From positions 4,089,850 to 4,153,849 of the forward strand of contig CP050848.1 in assembly GCA_014873095.1 (NCBI GenBank): a stretch of DNA of 64,000 bases, written 5' to 3'. Below, piece after piece: positions 34,812-43,017 of this stretch (position 1 is the first letter of the stretch; each line of letters opens with the position of its first letter). Position numbers and translations under genes: made by a program. The notes beneath the pieces were generated by a model, which saw only the letters and a list, made by a program, of their open reading frames with translations, did no database searches and was not told the origin of the DNA. The stretch comes from Planctomycetales bacterium ZRK34. GTDB taxonomy: Bacteria > Planctomycetota > Phycisphaerae > Phycisphaerales > Zrk34.

Positions 34812-37800
34812 ATGCATCGCAGCGTTTATGCCCTGTGCCGCCGTTTGAATCAGTTCGGGATTGCGGCCGGGGTGCCACTACTGGTTTTTGCCGTCACCGC
34901 GGGCCTCGACGCACGGCCGGCGATCGCCGCGCAGGTCTACGTGCAGGATTCACCGGCGGCGGCGGAATTGCTCGCCGCAGCCCGCGACCGCACTGCCAAG
35001 GATGAACTCGACGATGCGGCCCGGCTGGTGCAGCGCGTGTTCGATGAGCACGGGTCCAAGCTGCTGGAGCGGGCTTCGTCGGATTACACCGAAGCCCGTC
35101 GCATGGGCCAGCGCCTGCTCATCGACAACCCCGCCTTGCTCAAGCTGTACCGCGAACTTCACGAACCGATCGCCGCCGCCGCGCTGCAGGAGGCTGGGTC
35201 CGATCGCGAAAAGCTCATTGAAGTGGTTCATCGTTACGCGCTGACCGACGCGGGGCTCACCGCGGGTCTGCGCGTGGCGGGACTTGCGATGGAAGCCGGG
35301 CAGATGCAGACGGCTGCGGTCCTGTTGGATCAGTTGGCTGATCATCCGCACCACGGAACCAGCGCCGCGCTGCTGGCGGACCTGACCGCACGAGCGGCGA
35401 TTCTGCACGGCGATATGGAACAGTATCATGCCGCGCGGGCCCGGCTCATCGAGGCCGGCCAGCGCGATCTCGTAGCCACCCTGGATCGCCTGGCGGTCAA
35501 AGTCACGCACCGTCCGGCCCCGTCGCCGCTGACGCCGCTGGACCCGCTGCCGCCGGCCGAGGCCCCGGGCGATGTGAATCAGCCGCTGTGGTCGGTGTCG
35601 ATGGGCGGGGCTGAGCAGTACCTGATCGACCTGTACCAGATCGATCAGCAGCAGATCGGCTCGTCGGCGGATGAGGGGCGTTACCTGAACCTCATGCCGT
35701 ACGTGGCCGGCCCGACGTTGTACCTCAACGACGGCCATGTGGCCACGGCGCTGGAGCCCAGCAGCGGGCGTCAGCTCTGGCGGACCGAGGTCGTGCCCAA
35801 CGATGACGAAGACCAGGTGATGAATCGGCCGTATCAGCGCTGGCTGCCGAACGGGGTTGATGTGAACCTCGTGGCGATCGGCGAGGGACGCGCTGTCGGG
35901 CTGTTCGGCTTCGGGGCGATGGTTCAGCAGGCGTATTACTACCGCCGGCCGGCCGAAAGTCAGATGGCCTGCCTGGACGCCGCCACGGGGCAGTTGCTCT
36001 GGGAGCTCAAACCCGAACAGATTCAGGACGACCTGGAAGGCGCCTTCTGGTACGGCCGACCGATCGTCGACGGCGGGCGCGTCTACGCCACGATCCGCCG
36101 CCGCCAGCGCACGCAGTTTCAGGATGCCTATGTGGTGGCCCTCGATCTGCGCGAAGGCCGCGTGCTGTGGCAACGCCATCTGGTCTCCACCGCGCTGACC
36201 GATCGAAACGTCGTGCCGAGCCTGTGTCACATGACGCTGGCCGACGGCTATCTGTATGTCGACAGCGGGCTCGGGGCCGTGGCCAAACTCGCCGCCGCCG
36301 ACGGGCAGATCGACTGGCTGACGCTGGTGCCGATCGATGAAGATCAGAGTTTGCAGTCGTCATACCAGCCGTGGGGCGCGTCTGCCCCGGTGTTGGTCGA
36401 GGCGGGGCTGCTGGTGTTCGACGATTGGATGGATGTCATCCGTCAGTTCGACCCGGCGACCGGACGCATCATCGAAGCGCTGCCGGCTTCGCGCTGGGGT
36501 TCGCCAAACTATCTCGGAAGCATCGATGGCGATGTGCTGGCGATCGGGTCAAACGTCGGCCGATTCGACGGTCAGACACTGACTCGCCGGTGGATGTATG
36601 AATCGCCGGATTCGATGTTGGCCGGACGTGCGGCCGTGGCGGGCGAGCGGATGTATCTGCCGGTCGGATCGGCCGTGGAGCTGATCGATCTGACCGACGG
36701 CAAGCTCGTCAAGCGACTGCCGGTACGTGTGCCGGCGAATCTGCTGGCGCTGGATGGGCAGTTGCTGACCGTCGATCGTCAGGGCGTCAACAGCTACAGC
36801 AGTTGGCAGGTGGCCGCCGATCAGTTGCGCCAGCGGGCCGCTGCCATGCCGGATGATCCGCGGCCGATGATGGCGCTGGCCTGGCTCAGCTACAACACCC
36901 AGCGGCGCGACAGCCTGCTGGAGGCGCTGGATCGCGCGCTGCAGATTGTCGCCGAGCGCAGGCCGGATGCGGAAACGACCCAGGCCCTGTTCACGCAGCT
37001 TCTATCGATGAGCGAGCAGACGCCCATCGAGGATCACGATCTGCGCGGAGCATTGTTCGAACGCATGGCGGCGTTGACCAGCTCGCCGGCGCAGGAAGTC
37101 ACCTACCGACTGGCCCTGGCCCGGTATCTCGAATCGACGGACAAACCCGCCGAGGCGGTGGCCCAGTACCAGACGATTCTGGCGGACCCGATCTATCGGC
37201 GTCAGTTGTTCACGCATGAAACCGGCTCGCGTCAGGCGGGCCTCGAAGCCCAGCGGCGGTTGCAGCTTCTGATCAAGCAGCGCGGCGATGAGCTGTACGC
37301 CAGCTTCGATGCGTATGCTCAGCGCCGTTTCGATGATCTTTCCAACCAGGTCGATGCCGCGGCGCTGATCGAGTTGGCCGAGGCGTATCCGTTGTCGCAT
37401 GCGGCCGTCGAAGCGCTGATCAAGGCGGCGGATTACACCGCCGCCGATGGTCATGTGCGCGAAGCCGTGTCGCTGCTGCGTCGTGCAGGCCAGTCGACGG
37501 ACGACCCGGCCACGCTCGGGCGCATCTTCGGTCGTGAGGCGGAGCTTTTCGAGCAGGCCGCCCAGCCGCACCGGGCCCGGCGTGTGCTGCGCAGCATGAT
37601 GGCCGCGTACCCCAACGTGACGCCGCGCCGCGAAGGCAAGCCGGTCGACGCCGCCGCGTGGATCAAACAGCTCAACGACCAGACCAAGGCGCGCGGCCTG
37701 ATGGCTCGCATCAACCCGCCGCTGACTTCACCCGCCGCCATGCTCGAAGGCACACTGCTGTCCGCCGTGCAGCAGGACCCCGACGCCTCGCCGCCGCCGG

Positions 37801-39014
37801 TGTTTCTGCTGCGGCTGCCGCAGTCGATTCAGCTTCGCCGGGCCGAGGATCTGTCGATCGTCTGGACGCGCCCGCTGGAAACCGACGAGCCGGTGCAGCT
37901 ATTGACGATTGATCCGCAGAGCCTGTGGCTGTTTTATCCGCAGTCTCTGCGCATGACGAAGTTGACCGTCGAAGACGGCAAGATGCTCTGGGATCAGGAC
38001 ACGCTCGCCGAGACGCTCGATGCGATCAACACCCCCGAAGCGTCGCGCCACCGCACGCCGCAGGAGCAGCACGTCCGCCGCCTGCTGGGACCCGGTCGCC
38101 TGATCAATCAGATTCGTATGCAGCGGAATGCCGGTCCGCAGATTGATGAACTGCCTCAGCCGATGGTCGCTGTCAGCGATCTAGGCATCGCGCTGGTCGA
38201 TCATCGCGGGCGCGTTGTCGTGGTCAACGCCGAGACCGGCAAGATTCGCTGGCAGGCCGCCACGATCGTGCGCTTCGCCGCCTCCGTGAAGATGGACAGC
38301 CGCCACCTGATGATCGCCGGCTCCGATGAAGACGATGCGCCGCTGCTCTGCGTGTATGACGCGAGCACCGGGCAGATGCTCCACCGCCTGATCAAACCCC
38401 GCAATCAGAACGTCACCTGGATGGACCTGACCGAAGACGGCGTGCTCGTCTACGTCAGCGCGATGCAGGTCGAAGCCTTTGACCTGAACCGCGGCCAGTC
38501 GACATGGCTGACCGAGCCGGGTGTTCGGCTGCTCGGCGAAGGCGGGGCGTGGCTCAGCGGGCGCCGACTGATTCTGATGAGCCAGGAAGGCGACCTGCTG
38601 TGGGTCGACGTCGCCGACGGCCGCGTCACCAGCCGCATGCCGCTGCGCGACACGATCAGCGAGCCGTTCGCCATCACGCCCGACATGGGCGGCTGGATTG
38701 TCCGCGGGGCCAAGGCGGCCGTCGCCGTCGATGACGATGGCCGCATGCGCTGGCGCGACGCCATCATCGAGCCGCATCGTCTTGTCGAGCATGTGGTGAC
38801 CGACCGCTATGTCGTGCTGTTGACTGCCCCCGCCGAGGGCCAGTTCTCCGATCCCAACGCGCGCACGCTGTACATCCTCGATCGCGCCACCGGCGCCCTG
38901 CAGTACAAATCACCGCTGGCCGGCGCCCAGCCGCTGGACGAACTCAAGATCATGGACGGCAAACTCCTGCTCAGCGGCGCCGGCCTCACCGCCGCCATCT
39001 CCAGCGCCCCATAA
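34812..39014 (+). CDS. Very large exported PQQ/BamB-like beta-propeller protein with central helical repeats
   Basis: A 1400-residue protein with an N-terminal signal/anchor (GIAAGVPLLVFAVTAGLDARPAIAA). The layout by eye is: a helical N-terminal part to about residue 230, a first PQQ-like propeller at about 250-670 (repeated W-L/D-x-x-T/S-G strands such as ALEPSSGRQLWRTEVV, ACLDAATGQLLWELKP, ALDLREGRVLWQRHL), a central TPR-like helical region (about 670-990), and a second propeller region at about 1000-1400. Similar giant propeller/TPR proteins are common in Planctomycetota, where the function is mostly unknown. The start ATG at 34812 is followed by basic residues. It is flanked by poly-C at 39021 and by a perfect inverted repeat. 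Confidence 0.82.
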   Translation: MHRSVYALCRRLNQFGIAAGVPLLVFAVTAGLDARPAIAAQVYVQDSPAAAELLAAARDRTAKDELDDAARLVQRVFDEHGSKLLERASSDYTEARRMGQRLLIDNPALLKLYRELHEPIAAAALQEAGSDREKLIEVVHRYALTDAGLTAGLRVAGLAMEAGQMQTAAVLLDQLADHPHHGTSAALLADLTARAAILHGDMEQYHAARARLIEAGQRDLVATLDRLAVKVTHRPAPSPLTPLDPLPPAEAPGDVNQPLWSVSMGGAEQYLIDLYQIDQQQIGSSADEGRYLNLMPYVAGPTLYLNDGHVATALEPSSGRQLWRTEVVPNDDEDQVMNRPYQRWLPNGVDVNLVAIGEGRAVGLFGFGAMVQQAYYYRRPAESQMACLDAATGQLLWELKPEQIQDDLEGAFWYGRPIVDGGRVYATIRRRQRTQFQDAYVVALDLREGRVLWQRHLVSTALTDRNVVPSLCHMTLADGYLYVDSGLGAVAKLAAADGQIDWLTLVPIDEDQSLQSSYQPWGASAPVLVEAGLLVFDDWMDVIRQFDPATGRIIEALPASRWGSPNYLGSIDGDVLAIGSNVGRFDGQTLTRRWMYESPDSMLAGRAAVAGERMYLPVGSAVELIDLTDGKLVKRLPVRVPANLLALDGQLLTVDRQGVNSYSSWQVAADQLRQRAAAMPDDPRPMMALAWLSYNTQRRDSLLEALDRALQIVAERRPDAETTQALFTQLLSMSEQTPIEDHDLRGALFERMAALTSSPAQEVTYRLALARYLESTDKPAEAVAQYQTILADPIYRRQLFTHETGSRQAGLEAQRRLQLLIKQRGDELYASFDAYAQRRFDDLSNQVDAAALIELAEAYPLSHAAVEALIKAADYTAADGHVREAVSLLRRAGQSTDDPATLGRIFGREAELFEQAAQPHRARRVLRSMMAAYPNVTPRREGKPVDAAAWIKQLNDQTKARGLMARINPPLTSPAAMLEGTLLSAVQQDPDASPPPVFLLRLPQSIQLRRAEDLSIVWTRPLETDEPVQLLTIDPQSLWLFYPQSLRMTKLTVEDGKMLWDQDTLAETLDAINTPEASRHRTPQEQHVRRLLGPGRLINQIRMQRNAGPQIDELPQPMVAVSDLGIALVDHRGRVVVVNAETGKIRWQAATIVRFAASVKMDSRHLMIAGSDEDDAPLLCVYDASTGQMLHRLIKPRNQNVTWMDLTEDGVLVYVSAMQVEAFDLNRGQSTWLTEPGVRLLGEGGAWLSGRRLILMSQEGDLLWVDVADGRVTSRMPLRDTISEPFAITPDMGGWIVRGAKAAVAVDDDGRMRWRDAIIEPHRLVEHVVTDRYVVLLTAPAEGQFSDPNARTLYILDRATGALQYKSPLAGAQPLDELKIMDGKLLLSGAGLTAAISSAP

Positions 39015-39020
39015 GCCCCT

Positions 39021-39033
39021 CCCCCCCCCCCCC
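39021..39033 (+). repeat. Poly-C tract (13 C)
   Basis: An uninterrupted run of 13 C lies 7 bases after the stop of the giant propeller gene, in cccctC(13)acacaca. It is a likely slippage site and a possible assembly artefact. Confidence 0.85.
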
Positions 39034-39039
39034 ACACAC

Positions 39040-39071
39040 AAGCCCGATGCTGAGCAAAGCGAAGCGTCGGG
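39040..39071. repeat. Copy of the atgctgagc...gcgaagc interspersed word
   Basis: Shares the words gcccRatgctgagc and gcgaagc with 29170-29200. Both are within 60 bases after a stop codon. Confidence 0.6.
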
Positions 39072-39108
39072 GTCTACTCCCCAACACGCCGCTCCGACTC
39101 CGTTACCA

Positions 39109-39172
39109 ACAAGTAGGTCCGGGCCTGCCCGGACACTTGTTGAATCCTGTCCGGGCAGGCCCGGACCTACTT
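39109..39172. repeat. Perfect 25-base inverted repeat
   Basis: Arms 39109-39133 and 39148-39172 are exact reverse complements (caagtaggtccgggc ... gcccggacctacttg) with a 14-base spacer. It lies between convergent genes. Confidence 0.9.
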
Positions 39173-39228
39173 GTCTTGTTGAGGATAGCCGCGACGCAAC
39201 GCGTCGCGGGCTGCCCAAACTTGCGAAG

Positions 39229-40677
39229 TCACTGCTCGCGGGCCGGGGTGCGGGTGACCAGCAGGCGGATTTCGGTCATGTCTTCGATGGCGAAGCGGAT
39301 GCCTTCGCGGCCGAGGCCGGATTCCTTCACGCCGCCGTAAGGCATGTTGTCCACGCGGTAACTGGGCACATCGCCGATGACCACGCCGCCGACGTCGAGT
39401 TCGTCCCAGGCCTTCTGCGCCCGGTACAGGTCGCGGGTGAATACGCCGGCTTGCAGGCCGAACACGCTGTCGTTGACCTTCCGCAGGGCTTGGTCGAAAT
39501 CGGAAAACTTCGACAGATTCGCCACCGGCCCAAACGCTTCCTTGCAAGACACCTCCGCGCCCGCCGGCACATCTTCCAGCAGCGTCGCATCGAGCATCGT
39601 GCCCTCGCGTTTACCGCCGACCAGCAGCTTGGCGCCGGATTTGACCGCCGCATCGACCCACCCGCCGAGGCGCGAGGCTTCTTTCTCGCTGATCATCGGG
39701 CCGATGAAGGTGTCCTCGTTTTTCGGGTCGCCGGCGATGAGTTTCTTCGTCGCCGCCACGAGCTTGTCTCGCAGCGTGTCATAGATCGACTCGTGAATGA
39801 GGATGCGCTGCACGCCGATGCACGACTGACCCGACTGGTAAAACGCGCCGACGATCAACCGTTCGACGGCGTCATCGAGGTCGTCCCACGTTTCGTCGAT
39901 GATCACGGCCGCGTTGCCGCCGAGTTCGAGCACGACGGGTTTCTTCCCGGCCTTGGCCTTGAGGGCCCAGCCGACTTCCGGTGAGCCGGTGAAGCTCAAC
40001 AGTTTCAGTCGATCGTCGGTCGTGAACAGGTCCGCTCCGTCGCGCCGGCAGGGCAGAATCGAAAACGCGCCTTCGGGCAGGTCCGTTTCAGCCAACACCT
40101 CGCCGATGATCAGCGCGCCGATGGGCGTCAGCGAGGCGGGTTTGAGCACGAACGGGCATCCGCACGCCAGCGCCGGGGCGACCTTGTGTGCCGCCAGGTT
40201 CAGCGGAAAGTTGAACGGGCTGATGAATGAGCAAGGCCCGATCGGCACGCGCTTCCACATGCTCGTGTAGTTCGCCGCCCGCGCCGAGATGTCCAGCGGC
40301 TGCACCTCGCCGTAGATGCGCACCGATTCCTCGGCGGCGATGCGGAAGGTGTCGATCAATCGGGTGACCTCGCCGCGCGCATCCTTGATCGGCTTGCCCG
40401 CCTCGATGCACAGGCTCATCGCCAGTTCATCGAAGCGTTTGGTGAACTGATGCACGCAGTGGCTGAGCACCGCCTGCCGCTGATACGACTTGAGCTTACG
40501 CATCGGCTCGGCGGCTTCGACCGCTTTGTCGATCGCCTGGTCGATGGTGTCCGGTGAAGCCATCGCCACGCGCGTGGCGACCTCGCCGGTGTACTTGTCG
40601 AGCACATCCAGGTCGGTGTTCGCCGCCACGGGTTTATTCGCGAGGTAGTAGGGGTATGAATCGTTGAGTTGGAACAT
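39229..40677 (-). CDS. NAD(P)-dependent aldehyde dehydrogenase
   Basis: A 482-residue ALDH-superfamily enzyme. SPFNFPLNLAAHKVAPALACGCPFVLKPA (about 160-190) is the cofactor-binding region, FTGSPEVGW the glycine motif, VVLELGGNAAVI the catalytic-glutamate region (about 258-270) and FYQSGQSCIGVQRI contains the nucleophile cysteine (about 300). The preferred start is the ATG at 40677 (MFQLNDSYPYY); upstream codons derive from the repeat sequence. It resembles succinate-semialdehyde and lactaldehyde dehydrogenases, but the substrate is not determined. It is the last gene of a minus-strand run that also contains the DUF559-like gene. Confidence 0.88.
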   Translation of the reverse strand: MFQLNDSYPYYLANKPVAANTDLDVLDKYTGEVATRVAMASPDTIDQAIDKAVEAAEPMRKLKSYQRQAVLSHCVHQFTKRFDELAMSLCIEAGKPIKDARGEVTRLIDTFRIAAEESVRIYGEVQPLDISARAANYTSMWKRVPIGPCSFISPFNFPLNLAAHKVAPALACGCPFVLKPASLTPIGALIIGEVLAETDLPEGAFSILPCRRDGADLFTTDDRLKLLSFTGSPEVGWALKAKAGKKPVVLELGGNAAVIIDETWDDLDDAVERLIVGAFYQSGQSCIGVQRILIHESIYDTLRDKLVAATKKLIAGDPKNEDTFIGPMISEKEASRLGGWVDAAVKSGAKLLVGGKREGTMLDATLLEDVPAGAEVSCKEAFGPVANLSKFSDFDQALRKVNDSVFGLQAGVFTRDLYRAQKAWDELDVGGVVIGDVPSYRVDNMPYGGVKESGLGREGIRFAIEDMTEIRLLVTRTPAREQ

Positions 40678-40693
40678 GGGGCTCCTCTCTGGT

Positions 40694-40813
40694 CCCCTCT
40701 CCCTGCGGGAGAGGGTTAGGGTGAGGGTGGTTTCGTGTTTCGGTGTCGTTTCGTTACGGCGTATTTCTTTATGCCGGGGCGCCCTCACCCCGGCCCTCTC
40801 CCGCAGGGAGAGG
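40694..40813. repeat. Palindrome of the ccctctccc/gggagaggg family, copy A
   Basis: Left part cccctctccctgcgggagaggg with ttagggtgaggg; right part gccctcaccccggccctctc with cgcagggagagggag. These give nested inverted repeats around a 65-base centre. The copy begins about 17 bases upstream of the ALDH start and ends 12 bases past the stop of the DUF559-like gene. Confidence 0.82.
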
Positions 40814-40825
40814 GAGTACGCGGGT

Positions 40826-41170
40826 CTACAACTCTATGCCGGCTGCACGGGCGATCTCTTGGGCCACGGCATCGGGAGACTGCTGTAAATCGTCAATCAT
40901 GATGCGCAACACTTGCGGTCCCTGTGACTGTATCCAGGCACTGCGCCGCTGATCTTCATCAGCGCGACCGACGTGTGATTCGCCGTCCAATTCAATGACA
41001 AGCTGGGCTTGTTCACAGAAGAAGTCGACAACGAAAGGGCCGATCGGATGTTGACGGCGAAACTTCAGTCCCGCAAGTCGACGGTCTCGCAACATGCCCC
41101 ATAGCACACGCTCGGGGATCGATGAATCCTGACGCAGTTGGCGTGCGCGATCACGCATGAGCGGATCCAT
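40826..41170 (-). CDS. DUF559-family protein (Vsr/PD-(D/E)XK nuclease-like)
   Basis: A 114-residue protein of the DUF559 family, distantly related to very-short-patch repair endonucleases. The signature reads RARQLRQDSSIPERVLWGMLRDRRLAGLKFRRQHPIGPFVVDFFCEQAQLVIELDGESH; the active-site-type residues are D in VVDFFC and E/D in VIELDGESH. It may start at the ATG at 41170 or at a GTG at 41203. The gene lies alone between the acetolactate synthase and ALDH genes, bracketed by palindromes of one family (40694-40813 and 41226-41261). It could be a nicking enzyme associated with the repeats; the family's biochemistry is not established. Confidence 0.8.
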   Translation of the reverse strand: MDPLMRDRARQLRQDSSIPERVLWGMLRDRRLAGLKFRRQHPIGPFVVDFFCEQAQLVIELDGESHVGRADEDQRRSAWIQSQGPQVLRIMIDDLQQSPDAVAQEIARAAGIEL

Positions 41171-41225
41171 CGGGTGATTGTGTTTGCCGTTTGGCGTCGT
41201 CACGGAACATTCCTTTGTGCCAGGC

Positions 41226-41261
41226 GCCCTCACCCCAACCCTCTCCCGGAGGGAGAGGGGG
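41226..41261. repeat. Palindrome of the ccctctccc/gggagaggg family, copy B
   Basis: Reads gccctcaccccaaccctctc then cggagggagagggggc. It forms the other flank of the DUF559-like gene and ends 6 bases before the acetolactate-synthase stop codon. Confidence 0.82.
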
Positions 41262-41267
41262 CAAGAG

Positions 41268-42923
41268 TCAGATCGACACGGCGATGTTGCCGAGGCGTTT
41301 GGACAGCAGCATGTTTTCACGGTAGTCGATCGGCACGGCGACCAGCGACGGGCCATCGGCGTTGAAGGCTTCTTCGAGTGTGGCGGCCAGATCCTTGCTG
41401 CGTTCGCAGAAGTAACCGTTCCACCCGAACGACTCGGCGAGCTTGACCCAGTCGGGATTGCTGAAGGCGAGATCGGTATGCGAGCCGAACTGGTTTTCCT
41501 GCTTCCAGGCGATCAGGCCGTAGGCGTTGTCCTGCCAGACCATGACCACGGGATTGACGCCGATCCGCTTGGCGGTTTCCATCTCCTGCACATTCATGAG
41601 GAAGCCCGCATCACCGCAGACAGCCATGACGCGCCGATCCGGGTGTACCAGTGAAGCGGCGATCGCGCCCGGCAGGGCGAATCCCATCGAGCAGAACCCG
41701 TTGGGGATCAGGCAGGTGTTCGGCTCGTGACACTGGTAATAGCGCGCGATCCACATCTTGTGAGCGCCGACATCCGAGAGCAGAATGTCTTCGGGGCCCA
41801 TGACCTGGCGGGCGTCCCACAGCGCTTTCTGCGGGCGGGTGGCGCCTTCGGTGTCGTCTTCGGCATGCTGCTCAAAGTCGGCCTTCATCGCGGCGCGACA
41901 CTTGCGGGTGTGGGTATGGTCGAATTCGAGTGAGCCGCCCTCAGCGTCGATGCGCTCGTTGAGCATCCAGAGCGTGTGGGCCAGGTCGCCGACGACTTCG
42001 ACTTCGATGGGGTAGTTTTCATCGATCTCCGCGGGGATGAAGTCGCAGTGGATGATGCGGTGGCGGGAGTCGGGGTTCCACAGCTTGGGGTGGTACTCGA
42101 CCATGTCATACCCGAGCGTGATGATCAGGTCCGACTGCTCGATGGCCAGGGCGGGGTAGTCCTTGGCCTGCAGACCGATCGTGTAGCAGCAGGCGTCTGA
42201 GTCCATGTCGACGCAGCCCTTGGCCATGAAGGTCGACACCACGCCGATGCCGGTCTTTTCGACGAGGTTGCGAAGCTGCTTCGAAGCCCGGCGACGGATG
42301 CAGCCATTGCCGGCGAGAATGATCGGGCGTTTGGCGGATTTGATCGCCTCGAAGGCGCGGTTGACGATCTTGTCATCGGGCACCGGTCGACGAAAACGGC
42401 GCACGGGAATGGGCTCGGTCGAGGCGTCTTTCTCGGCGATGTCTTCGGGCAGTTCGATCATGCAGGCGCCGGGCTTTTCCGTGCGGGCCAGACGCACCGC
42501 CTTGCGGATGATCTCGGGAATGTTGTCGGGATGGAAGACGGTCTGTGCCCACTTGGTCACCGGCTTGAACATCGAAACGACGTCCATGACCTGGTGCGAT
42601 TCCTTGTGGAGGCGTTCGGTGTCGGCCTGGCCGGTGATCACGAGCATGGGCGCGCGGTCCATGTTGGCATCGGCGACGCCGGTCATGAGATTGGTCGCGC
42701 CCGGGCCGAGCGTGCCGAGCGCGCCGGCGGGGTTGCCGGTCAGTCGGCCGTAGACCTCAGCCATGAAGGCGCCGCCCTGTTCGTGGCGCGTGAGGACAAA
42801 GCGGACAGAATCCGACTTCGACAACGACATCATCAGGTCGGCGTTTTCCTCACCAGGCACGCCGAACACGAATTCGATGTTTTCATTTTCAAGACATTTG
42901 ACAAACAGATCGGAGGCTTTCAT
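41268..42923 (-). CDS. Acetolactate synthase large subunit-like TPP enzyme
   Basis: A 551-residue thiamine-diphosphate enzyme condensing two pyruvates to acetolactate. The N-terminal EENADLMMSLSKSDSVRFVLTRHEQGGAFMAEVYGRLTG contains the cofactor glutamate, and GTLGPGATNLMTGVADANMDRAPMLVITGQ follows. The C-terminal TPP motif is CGDAGFLMNVQEMETAKRIGVNPVVMVWQDNAYG. The protein resembles catabolic AlsS-type or uncharacterised TPP enzymes and no small subunit gene is nearby; oxalyl-CoA or sulfoacetaldehyde enzymes are alternatives. The ribosome site is AAGGGAG, 6 bases before the ATG. A G-rich tract lies 16-47 bases upstream of the start. Confidence 0.85.
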   Translation of the reverse strand: MKASDLFVKCLENENIEFVFGVPGEENADLMMSLSKSDSVRFVLTRHEQGGAFMAEVYGRLTGNPAGALGTLGPGATNLMTGVADANMDRAPMLVITGQADTERLHKESHQVMDVVSMFKPVTKWAQTVFHPDNIPEIIRKAVRLARTEKPGACMIELPEDIAEKDASTEPIPVRRFRRPVPDDKIVNRAFEAIKSAKRPIILAGNGCIRRRASKQLRNLVEKTGIGVVSTFMAKGCVDMDSDACCYTIGLQAKDYPALAIEQSDLIITLGYDMVEYHPKLWNPDSRHRIIHCDFIPAEIDENYPIEVEVVGDLAHTLWMLNERIDAEGGSLEFDHTHTRKCRAAMKADFEQHAEDDTEGATRPQKALWDARQVMGPEDILLSDVGAHKMWIARYYQCHEPNTCLIPNGFCSMGFALPGAIAASLVHPDRRVMAVCGDAGFLMNVQEMETAKRIGVNPVVMVWQDNAYGLIAWKQENQFGSHTDLAFSNPDWVKLAESFGWNGYFCERSKDLAATLEEAFNADGPSLVAVPIDYRENMLLSKRLGNIAVSI

Positions 42924-42938
42924 GCGATCTCCCTTGGA

Positions 42939-42974
42939 GGGGTTGGGGGTCGGGGGCTGGGGGAAGGGGGTTGG
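42939..42974 (+). promoter_or_regulatory. G-quadruplex-type tract upstream of the TPP-enzyme gene
   Basis: Five G runs of 4-5 bases with two-base spacers (TT, TC, CT, AA), then TTGG, span 42939-42974 on the plus strand. This matches the classical G4 motif. It ends 16 bases upstream of the acetolactate-synthase start codon; the mRNA carries the C-rich complement. Confidence 0.7.
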
Positions 42975-43017
42975 CGATTAACACTTTCCCCGTTCCCCTG
43001 GCGCACAGTCCCTGCGG

